A DNA stretch of 64,000 nucleotides from Auricularia sp. M13 (GCA_037042915.1 CM073193.1:1736001-1800000); one strand, 5' to 3'. Positions 45,126 through 56,696 are shown, numbered from the stretch's first letter. Program-made: numbers and translations. The notes: a model not told the origin generated them from the letters alone.

Positions 45126-46346
45126 CTAACCGGGCAGCGCGCGGGCGGCGCTTTTGGGCGTATGGCTCGCGTCGTCCTTCTTGCCCAACGCGGGCTCGTC
45201 GACGTCCATGGGCTGGTTGGCGGCGGCGGCGGCGTAGACGAGCTCGCCGCCGCCGTCGTCGTCGTCCGCGCGGTCGTCGTAGCCCTCCTCCTCGCCGGGG
45301 CCGAAGGGCGCGAGCCACTCGAGGTAGCTCTCGGGCACGAGCGCGCAGCCCTCGCCGCCCTCCATGCGCGCGACGGCCCAGCCGACGCCGCCGCCGCGGC
45401 CGAGCACGCGCACGTGCTGGTCCTCGCGCAGCGCCATCTCGGCCGTGCCCTCGGGCTCGAACGCGTACAGCGCGCGGTAGTGGCCCGGGCGCAGCTCGCC
45501 CTCGCCCTCGGCGTCCGCGTCGGGGAAGTACTCGCCCTCGTCTACGTCCTCGCCCTCGTCGTCGTCGTCGTCGGCGAAGTTGCGCGCAAAGTCGGACTGC
45601 GTCGGCGCGGCCTCGCTCGCGGGCGACGGGCTGGGCGAGCGCGCCCAGGGCAGCTTGGCGGCGATGCCGCTCCAGCGGAAGGACGCGCCCCAGCCGGAGC
45701 TGCGGCGCGACGACCCCGCGCCGTCCTTCTCGTCCGCGGGCGGCGGCGGCGCGGCGCCGGCGTGGCGCGGGTCGGCGGCGGGGTACGCGAAGTCGCGGAT
45801 CTTGACCTCGCCGGGCGTCGAGCGGCGGACCTTGGCGAGCGACGAGATGGACGACTTGGACGCGGACTTGCGCGACGACGCCGAGCGGCGCATGGAGCCG
45901 CGGCGCGACGGGGCCGGCGACGGCGGCGCGGCGCGGCTCGGGTGGATGTCGGACAGCGAGGAGCGGTGCGAGTGCGAGCTGCCGGGCGTCGCGGGCGTCG
46001 GCAAGGACGCGGAGAGCGCGGAGTGCTGGGTCGGCGTCGTCGTTGTGCTGCTCGCGCTGCTCAGCGTCGGCGAGAGCAGGGCGTTGGCTGCGGCGGTGTC
46101 GATGCCGTCTGGCAGGGGGCGCGGGGCTGCGGCTGCGGCGCCGTTGAGCATGTTGTCGTCGTCGTCGGCGGCGGGCGGGTGGTCCTTGACGGCCTTGCGC
46201 TTGGCAGCGAGGGTCCAGGCAGCCTTGTTGGCAAACTCGTGGTTATTGGGGATGGGCGGCGGGAGGAAGGCGCTGCTCGGGCTCGGGAACGGCGACGAGG
46301 TGTGGTTGACCGACACTCGTCTCACCTCGCACTCCGACGCAATCAT
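45126..46346 (-). CDS. SH3-domain protein, Nbp2-like
   Basis: A single exon of 406 residues from the ATG at 46346 (MIASECEVRRVSVNHTSSPF). The conserved N-terminal segment PIPNNHEFANKAAWTLAAKR precedes long Ser/Pro/Ala low-complexity sequence. An SH3 domain lies at about 285-345: HYRALYAFEPEGTAEMALRE, the RT-loop and n-Src region with LGRGGGVGWAVARMEGGEG, and the closing VPESYLEWLAPF. SH3 domains bind proline-rich ligands; the yeast relative Nbp2 is an adaptor bringing phosphatase to MAP kinases. The tail after the domain is acidic and ends with a short basic stretch. The frame stays open upstream to 46685, so a start further 5' or an upstream exon is possible, but that part (CT-rich, CCTGC repeats) looks like leader. 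GC at third positions is extremely high. Confidence 0.78.
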   Translation of the reverse strand: MIASECEVRRVSVNHTSSPFPSPSSAFLPPPIPNNHEFANKAAWTLAAKRKAVKDHPPAADDDDNMLNGAAAAAPRPLPDGIDTAAANALLSPTLSSASSTTTTPTQHSALSASLPTPATPGSSHSHRSSLSDIHPSRAAPPSPAPSRRGSMRRSASSRKSASKSSISSLAKVRRSTPGEVKIRDFAYPAADPRHAGAAPPPPADEKDGAGSSRRSSGWGASFRWSGIAAKLPWARSPSPSPASEAAPTQSDFARNFADDDDDEGEDVDEGEYFPDADAEGEGELRPGHYRALYAFEPEGTAEMALREDQHVRVLGRGGGVGWAVARMEGGEGCALVPESYLEWLAPFGPGEEEGYDDRADDDDGGGELVYAAAAANQPMDVDEPALGKKDDASHTPKSAARALPG

Positions 46347-47542
46347 CAATAGCACCACGTGCCCCTGTCCGCCCTCGGTAATCGTCGCAAAAACTAGGAA
46401 AATGCAAGAACAGGCCCGTCGCAAACGTCCCGTCCGAGCTGGAGAAACACCGTTTTCGCACTCCGCCCTCGCAACCATCCGGCTCGACCCTCCCGGAGTT
46501 GCCATCCCTCCTGCAACCCCCATGACTCTACTCTCTAAGCCCCTGCACTTTCGTCCTGCCCTGCCCTGCCCTGCCCTCTGCACAACAGGGCCCCCCCTCC
46601 GGCTGAGACTCTCCGAGTGACTCAGCGCCAGCTCAGCGCCGTCGCCGCAGCAACAGCACCGCTGATACGTCCCATACGTCCTCACCGCCGCCCGTCCAAC
46701 GCATCAAGATCCTAACACACACGCCTTCCTCCACCCCACTCGCATCTTATCGCCGCCCCCACAGAGTCGGCTGCAATGCACAGTCGTCTAATCCCACGTC
46801 TCCCGAGTCCCCTGAGATCTCACTTTTCTGCCGTTCTGCAAATCGTCTTGCCTGACGGATCACCCATCCCCGAGGCAGTGCGAATTTCCAACAGGAACAA
46901 CACCAGTCGAGTGTGCCGCTAGCTAGCTCCAGGGACCGGATTTGTGCACTGGACTTGTGCCGTGACTGACGAATCTTCTTGGTGGCAGGAACAAATCTTC
47001 CGCGGCGCGACATGTAACTCTGTCAGGTCTTTAATCCCGTGACCAGCGCCGACCCTCTCCTTCACACGATGGCGCGACTCGCATATCGCGACGCTGTCGT
47101 CGAGTGTTCTGCTCGCAACAGTGCATCTTTTACAGCCGTCCCGCTCCACTCCGAGCATTTGGCAGTGGCCGGGCTGAGCGCTGAGCAGCCCAGGAATTTG
47201 TGACGGCAATGGGCGAGCTAGACCCAGTCGGCAGCTGCAGGTTGAGGACTAGAGAGCACCAATCCCACCTGACGCCCCGCCTCATCCCACGTCGTCCTCG
47301 TCCTCTCGCAGTGCCGGGCGTCATCTGACATCTGACATTCTGGAATCTGGACGAGGCACTTCGGGTTTCCGCTTCTGGTCCGACACATCTGTGCGATTGT
47401 GTCAATGCTAGGAGTGGGCGATAGGCGATGTCGACCTCGGGCGTTCTGGTATGACATCCTCCAGCTCATCAGCGACGAGCGACGTATCACCCAGATCTCA
47501 ACGAAGACGGCCTCCAGCTTGAATGGAAGGTGCGTCGAGACC

Positions 47543-48613
47543 TTCTGTAAAAACCGATCCGCTCCGGAGCCGGTATCAGCCGTTCCGAGCGCTCTGACGC
47601 TCTGGCGACAGCCCAGAGCAGCCAGAGCGTGCAGAGCGCTGGCTCGGAACATGCTGCAACACCGTGGCAATACCAGTCGAGGATGCTGGTGTCAAGAAGT
47701 CGAAAAAAATATTTATAGTAAAATGTGTTCAAAACGCAGTAAAAACGTGTTTCCACATAGTCTCCAAAAATATGATTTTTTGAGACTTGTCGCTGACTCG
47801 GGGAGTCCTTGCGGCGTCTGCGCAAGCTGCGATCGGACCGAAGGTCCGGTCACAAATGCAGGCCGGGCTCTGAGCGGAGTCCCAAATTCCCCTCTATCTT
47901 GTGCTCTCATGTCAACGACGTCCCGCTGCCGCCGCTGCCGCAACTAGTCCCCGGGATTCCGCGCTCTCTCTTCTGGCCTTGTTCCTGACTGTGAATCTTG
48001 GCTTTGGCTGTTGGCTTTGGTCTCGGTTCTGTTTGCATGGTGTCTGGCTATGGTTCTCGTGTTTTCTGGGTCTTCTGTGCTGCTCTGGCTTGTTACTGTC
48101 TGGTCGCTGGGCTCTGGCCGCTCTTCCTTACTAACTTTTTTTTTTCAGATCCCGCTCACTGATAACCATCAAGACGAGACATGTATGCGCAGCGTTGGTA
48201 CATCGGTACGTTACTCGCACTTGCCATCTGGGCCGTTTACTGATGTTCCACTTGTTAGACCCCAGTATGTATGGAAGGACTTGGAGTTCGATAACGACGC
48301 TGGCTGGTGGGGCGCGCAATGGCCAGGACGGCGCCTTTGGTCGCTGGCAGCTCCGAGCGCCAGCCAGTCAGTATAATCGTTGTTCGTAGTAATATGCAAT
48401 ATGATCATTTTCCCCATGTTTTTGACTCCGACGCACTTGAACGATATGACAAAAATATTGAGTAATAAGAAGTGCACAGTTGCTGTCCATGTGTGCTCTC
48501 ACCCGCTCCAGGTTTTCCCAGAGCACGCCAGAGCGGAGACGGGTTGCTCCAGAGACGGGGTTTATCTTCCGCGCTCTGCCGAGTGCGCCAGAGTAAAATC
48601 CAATTTTACAGAA
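47543..48613. mobile_element. Candidate non-autonomous inverted-repeat element
   Basis: TTCTGTAAAA at 47543-47552 recurs inverted as TTTTACAGAA at 48604-48613. Both are bordered outside by GACC (47539-47542 and 48614-48617), a possible short target duplication. Both subterminal zones carry many GCTCTG/CAGAGC words, as seen in hAT-like elements, and the middle is AT-rich without a transposase. The repeat is only 10 bp, so chance is not excluded. Confidence 0.4.
47582..47650. repeat. Imperfect palindrome (hairpin)
   Basis: GTTCCGAGC at the left end pairs with GCTCGGAAC at the right end. In between, GCTCTGACGCTCTGG faces CCAGAGCGTGCAGAGC, giving a stem interrupted by small bulges. It lies just inside the left end of the candidate element and may be its subterminal repeat structure. 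Confidence 0.55.
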
Positions 48614-51295
48614 GACCGGCGAACCTCCCACGACTCGGAACGAGCGCGCGAATTCCCCGCGGCGCTCGCGAGGAAGTTCTACAGTATCGCCGAGCTCGCT
48701 GTTGGCCAGGGACTCGCGATGCTGTATTGATCGCCGTCGCCGTGTCTAGTTAGTTCACGTGCATTTTCTTACAGAAAGGTTTCAAATCCACCGCGTCTAC
48801 GTACTTATACCCGTCAGGCTCTATGATACCATAATTACCTTTCTGCTTTTATCACGATTACATAGTTCGCCCGCACAAGAATTTATGAGCGGTGATTCAG
48901 TTTCAGCATTATATTGTGACACTGAGGGACCTGCAGAAACTTGCCCATGTAACCTGTCGGAAGTGAAGTTCGAGCGCGCATCAGTTCTCAGATCCAGCTC
49001 CGATCCCACTCGAACCATGCTGCGTAATATTTTACATCCCGCTACTTTTGCCGTTCTTTCTTTTTGTCGTTCACCGCTCGTCCACGCACGCACCGGTCCA
49101 TATCCCGATTCGGACGGGTGCGGTGCTGGGATTTCCGGGAAGCTCGACGTCTGGCGCTTGGTGTCTATCCCCTGATAACAGTGCTGGACGTCTCCGCGTC
49201 ATCTTGGTATGTAGAACTGTAATGTAAGATTCACTGACTTTCAGCACTCAGCCTGAGGACGTCTCGACATCCAAACACTTTCCCCACTGGCATTGATTTG
49301 CATCATTTCCCGGCCATCATTTCCTCAGCGCAGACACAATGCGGAGAGGAGAAACTCAGATTTTCCGCCCTGGAAATGAGACTTGTGTCGACTTTCAGGT
49401 GTCAACTTTCGACTTGCAGTGATTCAACTTTCTCAGAGTCAGAGACACTGCTAGCGGAACTGCGACAGGACGTCATGGCGACCCCTCCCGCCCTCAGCGC
49501 GAACCGTGTCTTCAGTGCTCAATGGCTGGGGCTGCAGATTCCGCGAATGAGAAGACATCCGGGAGTTGGGACTGTTGCAATGGCAATCTCCCGCGGCGCA
49601 TCACATCTCGCATCCTGATTCCTGACGTTCCCGCTCTGAACCTCCCGCTGAGGCGCTGACACAGTGGCACTGGCCTCCCGGGGCGGATGGCGACCTCCTC
49701 GGAGCGCTGCGCCTTGCGTTACGTCCCGCTCCATCCCCTCCCGTCCCACCACGGTCTCAGTTGGCGGATGCCTCGAACGGGTTAGCGGTGCGCACTGGGC
49801 CGTAAGCCCTGCATGCCATTGACAGGTGTGTCCTGAATACGGTCCGAGAACCTACACTGGCAGCAGCAGGCGATTCTCCAGGAACAGCCCATTCTGGGGC
49901 GAGGCCGGCATCCAAGGTCTGCACGCGGATTCTCAGCGTCAACGTCAACACGTTCCTGCAGTGACGGGACGGCGATTCCTCCCGGGCCTCTGCCCGGTGC
50001 CGCACCGCCCTGGCACTCCCGGACGAAACCCGCCTGCACTGCGAGTGGGTGTGTCGCTGTCGGGAGCGTCGCGGTGATGTTGGATTCGCCGATCCCTCAC
50101 GGTCGATGGCCAGGGCTCGGGCGTCAGCATCCTGTCCGAGTCGTCCTGGCATCACCGTACTGGTCTCTCCATCCCGCGTCGGCGTCTCAATGCACGCGCT
50201 CCCGATTCCTGCCAGTGTGTGGCGCGCTGGGATCCGATCGCGAGTCCTTACTTACAGTAGCTCCGAATCTGAGCAGCGTGCTGAACCCTCCTCGGCGTAT
50301 CCCTTGCTGACTGACTGACGTACAGCGCTGTACTGTATATTCCCGCCCACGGACCGCCATCCGGAGTCGCACGTGCGCGCCCCAGCGCCCAACAGCCAGC
50401 GCCCACCGCTTGCCTCCCTGACCGCCACGTGCCCTCGTCCTCCGAGTCACCTTAGGCTTCTATCCACCGCCCACCGCTCACACACCCAAACCACACACAC
50501 ACAGATGCAAACCAGATAACCGCGCCCCGAGTCCATTGTGCACACTGCAGCTTCGCCTTCGAATTGCACCCCCGGCGAAGTTGGGATTCGCCGGCCCCTG
50601 CACGCCCCTGCAGCCGGCGTCGGGTACAGTACATCGCGGGCCAGCGGCCAATGATGTCGCGTCTCCCATGCGCCGGGCGGTCGCTCGTCAGATTGCCAGG
50701 CATTGGAATTGGAATCTGAGATCCCCGTCCCAGGCACGTGCGTTGCGCTGCCCAAACATAACATTGGCGATGCGGCACCGGCGGGGATTCTCACTCCAGT
50801 CGCAGCCCTTATAAGCCGTAGCCCTCTTCGTCCATAACCCACGGGCAGAGCGTTTGGCCGCCTCCTGAATTGCAATTTACATACAGAAACCTGCCCTCTC
50901 TAATTAGGCCATAATTCACATACATAACCCATAGGTTTTAGGTGGTCCCAAATGCCATGGCTTATAACGGTTTCAACTGTAGAACTTCCTACCTCGTGCG
51001 ATTGCCAGATAATATGATTCGGGACCGAGCGAGAGAGCGAGCGAGGGAGCGAGAAACGGTCAGACTAGCCTGCCCTGCGTGCAGATTTATCGCGATAAAT
51101 ATGAATATGTAGTGCCAGCGTCTGATCATGAGTATCTCACAAAAAAAATCGAATTGGCGCTCCCTGACACTGACAGAAACAGTCACCGGTCAGGCAGGCA
51201 AGGTGTCATGACAGATTGATTGATCGAGTACTCACACAAACAAACACATCACAAACACCATCAACTTCAACAGTCAGCACAATTACATACTGAAA

Positions 51296-51337
51296 GTTCA
51301 TTTCCAGTCAGTATGACTGTTCATTTCCAGTCAGTAT
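51296..51337. repeat. Two direct copies of a 19-bp unit
   Basis: GTTCATTTCCAGTCAGTAT occurs at 51296-51314 and again at 51319-51337, four bases apart. It lies in non-coding DNA. Confidence 0.8.
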
Positions 51338-51372
51338 TCAGTATTACTCAAGTTCATTCCGCATGTAAGTAT

Positions 51373-51396
51373 CCCAAACCCAAACCCAAACCCAAA
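51373..51396. repeat. CCCAAA hexamer microsatellite
   Basis: Four exact copies of CCCAAA. It differs from the fungal telomere unit CCCTAA, and no other telomere-like sequence is near. Confidence 0.8.
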
Positions 51397-51723
51397 CGCA
51401 CACCATCATACAAACCTCAGTTCTCAAATCTCAGAATTATTCGCCAAAAAAACGCGCGGCCCAAATCTACAATACAAACAGGGATTTCGCTATCGGAACC
51501 GAGCAAGGGGGTGGGTGCATACTCCTACAGACTGACTGACTGACTTGGGGAAGAGAGAAAGAAAAGGAAAAACCGAGAGGGAGACGCTAAGATGGACATG
51601 GAGAGGAGGGAGAAGAGAAAATTGTTCGGGAGGGGAAGTGCGCTCGCGGAGGGAGTGCGCAGAAGAAAAGATGGGCGCGGAGTCGAGGGAGACAGCGCGC
51701 ATCTTCGCGAGACAGCGCTTGCT

Positions 51724-53852
51724 CTAGCTGACAGGCTCGACCTCCTCGCTCTTCATCCACCCACTGCGCACGCTGCTCGTCGGCGGCTCGTAATTGAACC
51801 CGCGCAGCGGAATATCCACGAGCGTATCGCCGCGCGTCATGGGCACGGACACGGGCGCGGGCGACGCGCGCCGCGACGAGCCGAAGCTCGACACCTCCTT
51901 CGTCGCAGAGGCGGACGAGCCGAAACTCGACGGGGCAAACTTCGGGGACTCCTTGGGCGCCGCGGACGAGGCGGAACCGAACGCGGACGCCTCCTTGGCG
52001 GCGGCGAGGAAGGACGACGCGGTGGGCAGCACGGGCGACGTCGACGTGCGCTGCGGCGGCGAGTGCACGCGCTGCGCGGGATGCGCCGAGAACGACTGCG
52101 ACTGCGCCGGCACCGGCGCGGGTCCGAGCATCGTAGCCTGCGATCCCATCGTAGCCTGCGAAGACTGACTCTGGGAGAACGACTGGCTCGGCGTGCTGTT
52201 CATCGAGCCCGCGCCCAAGCCCGGGCCGTCGCGCACAAGCTCGTACCCGCGCCGCTCGACGCGCTTCATCTTCTTGCGGCACCTATACGATAAGGAGCGC
52301 GTCAGCACAGCAAATGGGAGCGCAGCGGAGGGGAAGGGGGCACATGACCCGCCCGCAAGGCACGGCGGTCGCGCCGGCATTACGGCAGGGCCAAACAGGA
52401 GCCGCGCGGGCCGGCACAGCAAGCGCGCGCGCGTGGGGGGGTGGCGCGCCCGGCCGAAGATGGACAGACGGAACGACAGGACAACAGCACACGTACCGAT
52501 CACACACGGTGCCGGGCCCGGCGGGCCCAGGGCCCCACTTCTCGACGCACTTGCCGTCCTTGTACCGCCCGGCCTGCCCGCACTGGCGGCACTGCCGGTG
52601 CCCCTGCGCGTTCAGCGCGGGGTACAGCGGCGCGACGTGCGCGGCCGAGACGGGCACCTTGCGCCGCCCGCCGTGCTGGATGTGGTTGCCGCTGTTGGGG
52701 TTCGCGAGCAGGGTCGATGCTGCGAGTAAACAAGTCAGCAATGTATGCAAGCAAAGAAAAAAAGAAATTAAATGCGCACTGGAGGAGGTGGACGCTGTAG
52801 ACGCATGGTGCGAGTGGCCGGACGACTGCGGGCCGGCGTGCGACGACGACGGCTGGGTGCCGGACACGGCGAGGATCATCTCGTCGAGGCTCATGTCGCT
52901 GCGGCTGCCGTCGTCGTCATCGTCGTTCATCAGCTCGTCGTTTTCCTCATCTGCGCGAGACGTCATCGGCGGGCTGCGGCAGGGGCGCAGGGAACAGCGA
53001 ACACGCACCTTCCTCGCCGCGCTTGCGCTTGTTGCGGCCCTCGTCGGAGAGCGAGCCGCTGGAGAAGGCGGAGATGGAGCCCTTCGAGCCGTCGCGGCGG
53101 TGGCCGGGCGCGGTCTCGGCCGACGGCGGCGGCTGCAGGCGCTGCTGCTGTGGCGGCGGCGGCGGCGGCGGGGGCGACTCGGAGAAGCGGGCGCGCTCTT
53201 CGCGGGGCTTCTTGACGGACGGCAGCGACGGCTCCATGCGCGGCTTCTTGTTCGGCGGCGGCGGCGCGGCGGCAGAGGCGGAGGAGGACGAGGTGGGCAT
53301 GGGCGGCGGGGCGGAGCGCTGGGCGGCGAGCGGCAGCGGCTGCTGGATGCGCGGGTTGGGCACGGGCGGCGGCGGCAGGCTCGGGAAGCTCGGCCGGCCC
53401 GTCGTCAGCGGCGACGCGGGCAGCGTCACGATCTGCGTCGGCACGCGCGACAGCGTGCGCAGCGGCGGCGGCGCGTGCGGCGCGAGGCCGCCGTCTGCGG
53501 GGGAGGGCGGCGCGGGCAGGACGCGCGCGAGCTCGGCGCGCGTGGCGGCCATGGCGCGCTCGAGCGACGCCCAGGCGTCTGCGGCGTCGCGCAGCCGCGC
53601 GTCGGCGAGCGCCGCGACGCGCTCGGCGGCTGCGGCGCGGTCGTCGGCCTCGCTGAGGAGGACCAGCGGGTCCTTCGAGTGGGCTGTGGGGGACGACGAG
53701 GGCGCCGGCGGGCAGAGCTGGACGAGCAGGCGCTCGGCCTTGGAGGCGCGGTGCTCGGCCTCTGCGAGCTGGCGCCTGAGGTCGTCGACCTGGGCGAGGG
53801 CGTCGCTGAGCAGCTTGGCGAGAGCAGCGGGGTTGTCGTTGTCGGGGGGCAT
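51724..53852 (-). CDS. GATA-like zinc-finger regulator with N-terminal coiled coil
   Basis: Exons 53009-53852, 52780-52950, 52497-52719 and 51724-52282 give 598 residues. Start MPPDNDNPAALAKLLSD opens a coiled coil at about 5-50 (ALAQVDDLRRQLAEAEHRAS). A long Pro/Ser/Ala region with poly-Pro runs and basic patches (KKPRMEPS, GRNKRKRGEE) acts as nuclear signal. Exon 2 is acidic (DELMNDDDDDGSRSDMSLDE). The finger is at about 382-414: CRQC, then GKCVEKWGPGPAGPGTVCDR, closing CRKKMKRVERRGYE. It has the GATA-type W-xGP-GP--C--C ending, but the loop between Cys pairs is 25 residues rather than the usual 17-20, with an extra Cys inside. The Ser/Pro-rich C-terminus contains repeats of SSFGSS. The finger is split by the last intron. 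GC at third positions is extreme, as in the SH3 gene. Confidence 0.8.
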
Positions 53853-56200
53853 GGGGGGCTGGGGGCTCAGTGGGGGGGCGGAGGCAAGGATGCGGCGCGG
53901 GCTTTTGACTCTGCGCGGTGCGAAGCCGATCCGCGTGCCCCGAGGCCCGCAGGCCGAGGTTCCCGCCCCCGGCCGCGGCACCGGGCCCCCGAGTCACGCC
54001 CCGACCCCATCGGGCAACTGCCGGCGCCGCCCGCCGCCGCCGTGCCATGCATGCGTCTTTCGCACTCCGCCCGCCCGGCAGCAGACGCCCCCCTGCCTCG
54101 TGCCCGCCGCCAGGCACGCCACCCGCGAAGCGCGCTCCGCCCGTGCCGGATGGCCTCCCTCCCGCACCTAATGACGCCCGCCCATGCCAGCTCGCTCCAC
54201 AACGCCGCGCCCTCGCCAGCCCCCCACGTGATCGCGCCGGGCGTGACAGATCGCTTGGCCGCCCGCCGGCGCCGTCAACGACGCGCGCAGCAGCCATCCC
54301 ATCCTGGATTTACGCCTGCTTTGTTTCGCCTTTCCCGCCGGACCGCCCCATCGCCATTGGAACGCCCGCGCGCGCGGGGACCCGAAGCTGCGCACGCGCG
54401 CCGCCAGTGCCACACCCCAAGCGCCCGCCGTCGTCTGGCGTGAACCATCTGCCGGCCGGATCCGGACCTGTTCGCGGTGTTCCTCGCGGCATCGCACTGG
54501 GCACTGAGCCCATGCGCATTCCCTGCGTCTCAGCCACTGCACTCGCCACTCCCACGCCCAGGGATCGACGCGCCTCGAGCCCTGACAGGGAATCCACAGC
54601 CTGCCCGACTTGGCGCGCGCCGCCAGCGGGATAGCCTCAGGCGCGAGCGCTGAGCGCTGAGCGCTGAGCCAGCCAGTGGAACACTGACAGGCAGCGTGTC
54701 CCGCGGCGCCCGAGCTCCGCCCGCATGCGCCCAAGCGCGCATCGACTCGGATGTCGCCATCGGACCAGCGACCGGTGCCGCGCACAGGCCCTGAGTTTTG
54801 TCTGTGAGAATGAGACGTCTCTCAGGCAGTGCATACCTACTCCAACCTCGAGCTCTTGACAATTGACTGACGGCGCTGACGCCGTCTTCACCGACCACTC
54901 TTCAAGTTCCTGACGCCCGGCCGACGTTCCCGGCATCCTCTTCCAATGGTCCATGCTAGGGCGCACGGCCCGAGTGGCTGCAGTCTACTGTTGCAATCGC
55001 CGTCCTTCTCGCGCACGGTCTCCATCCACCATCGGCATGAACACCGGTGCCGAGTCCTGACTCTTGACAGGCAGGGATCCCGCTCGCTGCCGCTACTGAC
55101 TCCGGGTCGTAGCGCTCTCTCCATGGCCAGCCGGTTTCTATCTCATCTCAGTCACAGCATGGGCAAATTGAAAACCGGCGCGCCCAGCAGCATCGGGGTC
55201 TGCGGATCGTCTGCCGTCTGCCGGTGTGCGCGCTGTCCATTTCTCACAGCCCAGTGCGAGTGCGCGCCGTCCCTTCTCACCTCACAGCACGCCCCAGACA
55301 GCTCCCATTGTCGCGCGCGTCCGACGTCCGATTCGAGTCGTCTGCCTGCCTGGAGCGGCGACAAAACGACCGTTTTCCGCGGGCCACGAATCACCGCATG
55401 CCCGAGTCCCAACTCAGTGCTAACTTCGAGAGCCGCGGACCCGAAGCTTTCCAGCCTGGGTGTTGACGCTCAAAAAAAAATGTTAAGTTACAGTACAGTG
55501 GTGCGCCGCGGACTGGAACACGGCCGCGGGCCTAATAAACTGAACTCCCGACCCGGATTCGGATTTCGGGAGTCCTCTACTACTAGATCTACATACAATA
55601 GGGGGAATCACAGCTGTCGAAACGTTGCTAGAAACGAAGCGTCGAAACTCTTGAACGAAACAGAAACATCGTGAGAATCAACTGTGACTACCCCAGGAAC
55701 TGCAGGCCGAAACTTGCAAAACCGACCTCCGGAAATTTACATTCTTTTAGCTGGCACGCTTTGTTGAGGCCCTTAGTAGCATGGAATCGCACCTCGAAGA
55801 GTAAGAATCAAAGGGATGAATATTTCGTAAAAGGGAAGGCATAGATGTCAACCAGTTTCGACGGAACGTTTCGAGCGTTCCGACTCCCGGAGTAGAAACT
55901 CGAAACGGTCGAAACAGTCGAAACTTATCGAAACTGTCCGACCGTTTCGACTGACCGTTTCTACCCGCGTTTCGACGCGTTTCGACGAGTTTCGACCACT
56001 GTGATTCCCCCTAATATAAGTATTTCTGCCGATTGTCCGCGGATACTGTCAGTGTCGATGCGAAGTCGGAGGTACAGCACTGAGCACACAGGACCCAAAT
56101 CCAGTTTCCCCCGAGTCGAGATACATGTTGCGGGCTCTTACAGTAAAGACTCGGAACCTTGGCTAACGGCAATTAAACGCGCCGGCGATACAGTAGAACT
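53853..56200. other. Intergenic region with one miniature element
   Basis: The first 1.6 kb upstream of the GATA gene is very GC-rich, with large open frames on the plus strand that are Arg/Pro-rich shadows without domains. GCGCTGAGCGCTGAGCGCTGAG near 54647 is a short tandem repeat. After 55.45 kb the base composition drops and a miniature inverted-repeat element follows. Confidence 0.55.
55601..56011. mobile_element. Miniature inverted-repeat transposable element (MITE), TA target site
   Basis: The ends are perfect 13-bp inverted repeats, GGGGGAATCACAG at 55601-55613 and CTGTGATTCCCCC at 55999-56011. After three mismatched bases the inverted identity resumes with TCGAAAC. TA dinucleotides border both ends (55599-55600 and 56012-56013), the target duplication of Tc1/mariner-type elements. 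The interior is studded with GTCGAAAC/GTTTCGAC words, on the left in one orientation and on the right mainly in the other, forming long subterminal repeats. It encodes nothing; any transposase would come from elsewhere. No second copy is in this window. Confidence 0.8.
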
Positions 56201-56584
56201 TCACGGTGAAGTGACGAGGCAGCGCGCGCTGTGATGTCCTTGAGGTCGGGACCCGTGCAGAAGTTTGGCTGGGGCGGGGCTCAGGCTTCTTGGCGCTGAT
56301 GATACCGTGGGAGTGAGAAGCGTACTCAGACCTGCTGGCGAGCCAGTAGAGGACATGTCATGTGGAGTCTGAAGCAATGTGAGCTCGAAGTCGTCGGAGA
56401 TGAAGGGGTTCACGACGTAGAAGTCATCTGGGCTGCCAGAATGCATAGTCGAAAGCGGAGAGAGATGTGATAAGGCGGGATCAGGTGGTCGATTCGATGC
56501 TGTTTCCGCCAGGCTGGTGCCAGAGTTATACAGTATACCCCACTTCAGTTGAGATCCTGGCCAGTCGTGACTGCAATGCGCCAT
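56201..56584 (-). CDS. Possible short gene of unknown function
   Basis: A 127-codon frame from an ATG at 56584. The second half looks coding: STMHSGSPDDFYVVNPFISD, LLQTPHDMSSTGSPAGLSTL, and a Ser/Pro-rich end. The first half (MAHCSHDWPGSQLKWGILYN) is less convincing. No domain is recognised. It lies just downstream of the F-box-like gene on the same strand and could be a 3' exon, a relic or chance. Confidence 0.25.
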   Translation of the reverse strand: MAHCSHDWPGSQLKWGILYNSGTSLAETASNRPPDPALSHLSPLSTMHSGSPDDFYVVNPFISDDFELTLLQTPHDMSSTGSPAGLSTLLTPTVSSAPRSLSPAPAKLLHGSRPQGHHSARCLVTSP

Positions 56585-56696
56585 GTCCAGATCCGAAGCT
56601 CGATGAATCGCCAGTCAAGACCCGCACGTTGTCAGCCACTCCTCTCAGGCTGCTTGTTCGCCCGTAACGACAGCGCCGGGAGTGACATCCGCACTG

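Larger units (their letters stand above)
46347..51723. other. Five-kilobase gene-poor region with repeats
   Basis: No gene could be supported. The left end is pyrimidine-rich leader of the SH3 gene, including CCTGC repeats near 46553-46577. In the middle lies an inverted-repeat candidate element (47543-48613). 49.3-50.8 kb is GC-richer with conflicting frames. 51.0-51.5 kb holds tandem repeats and microsatellites, and 51545-51723 is purine-rich on the plus strand, next to the GATA gene stop. Confidence 0.5.

Noticed and set aside
45032-46620. Long plus-strand open frames opposite the SH3 gene
   Set aside because: They are Arg/Ala/Gly-rich shadows caused by very high GC at third positions of the minus-strand gene; no domain or codon logic.
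51373-51396. Telomere-like repeat
   Set aside because: The unit is CCCAAA, not CCCTAA, and only four copies occur inside ordinary intergenic DNA.
52314-54443. A 709-codon plus-strand open frame across the GATA gene
   Set aside because: It crosses introns and exons of the minus-strand gene and is Arg/Gly-rich low complexity; the minus-strand model has a zinc finger and in-phase introns.
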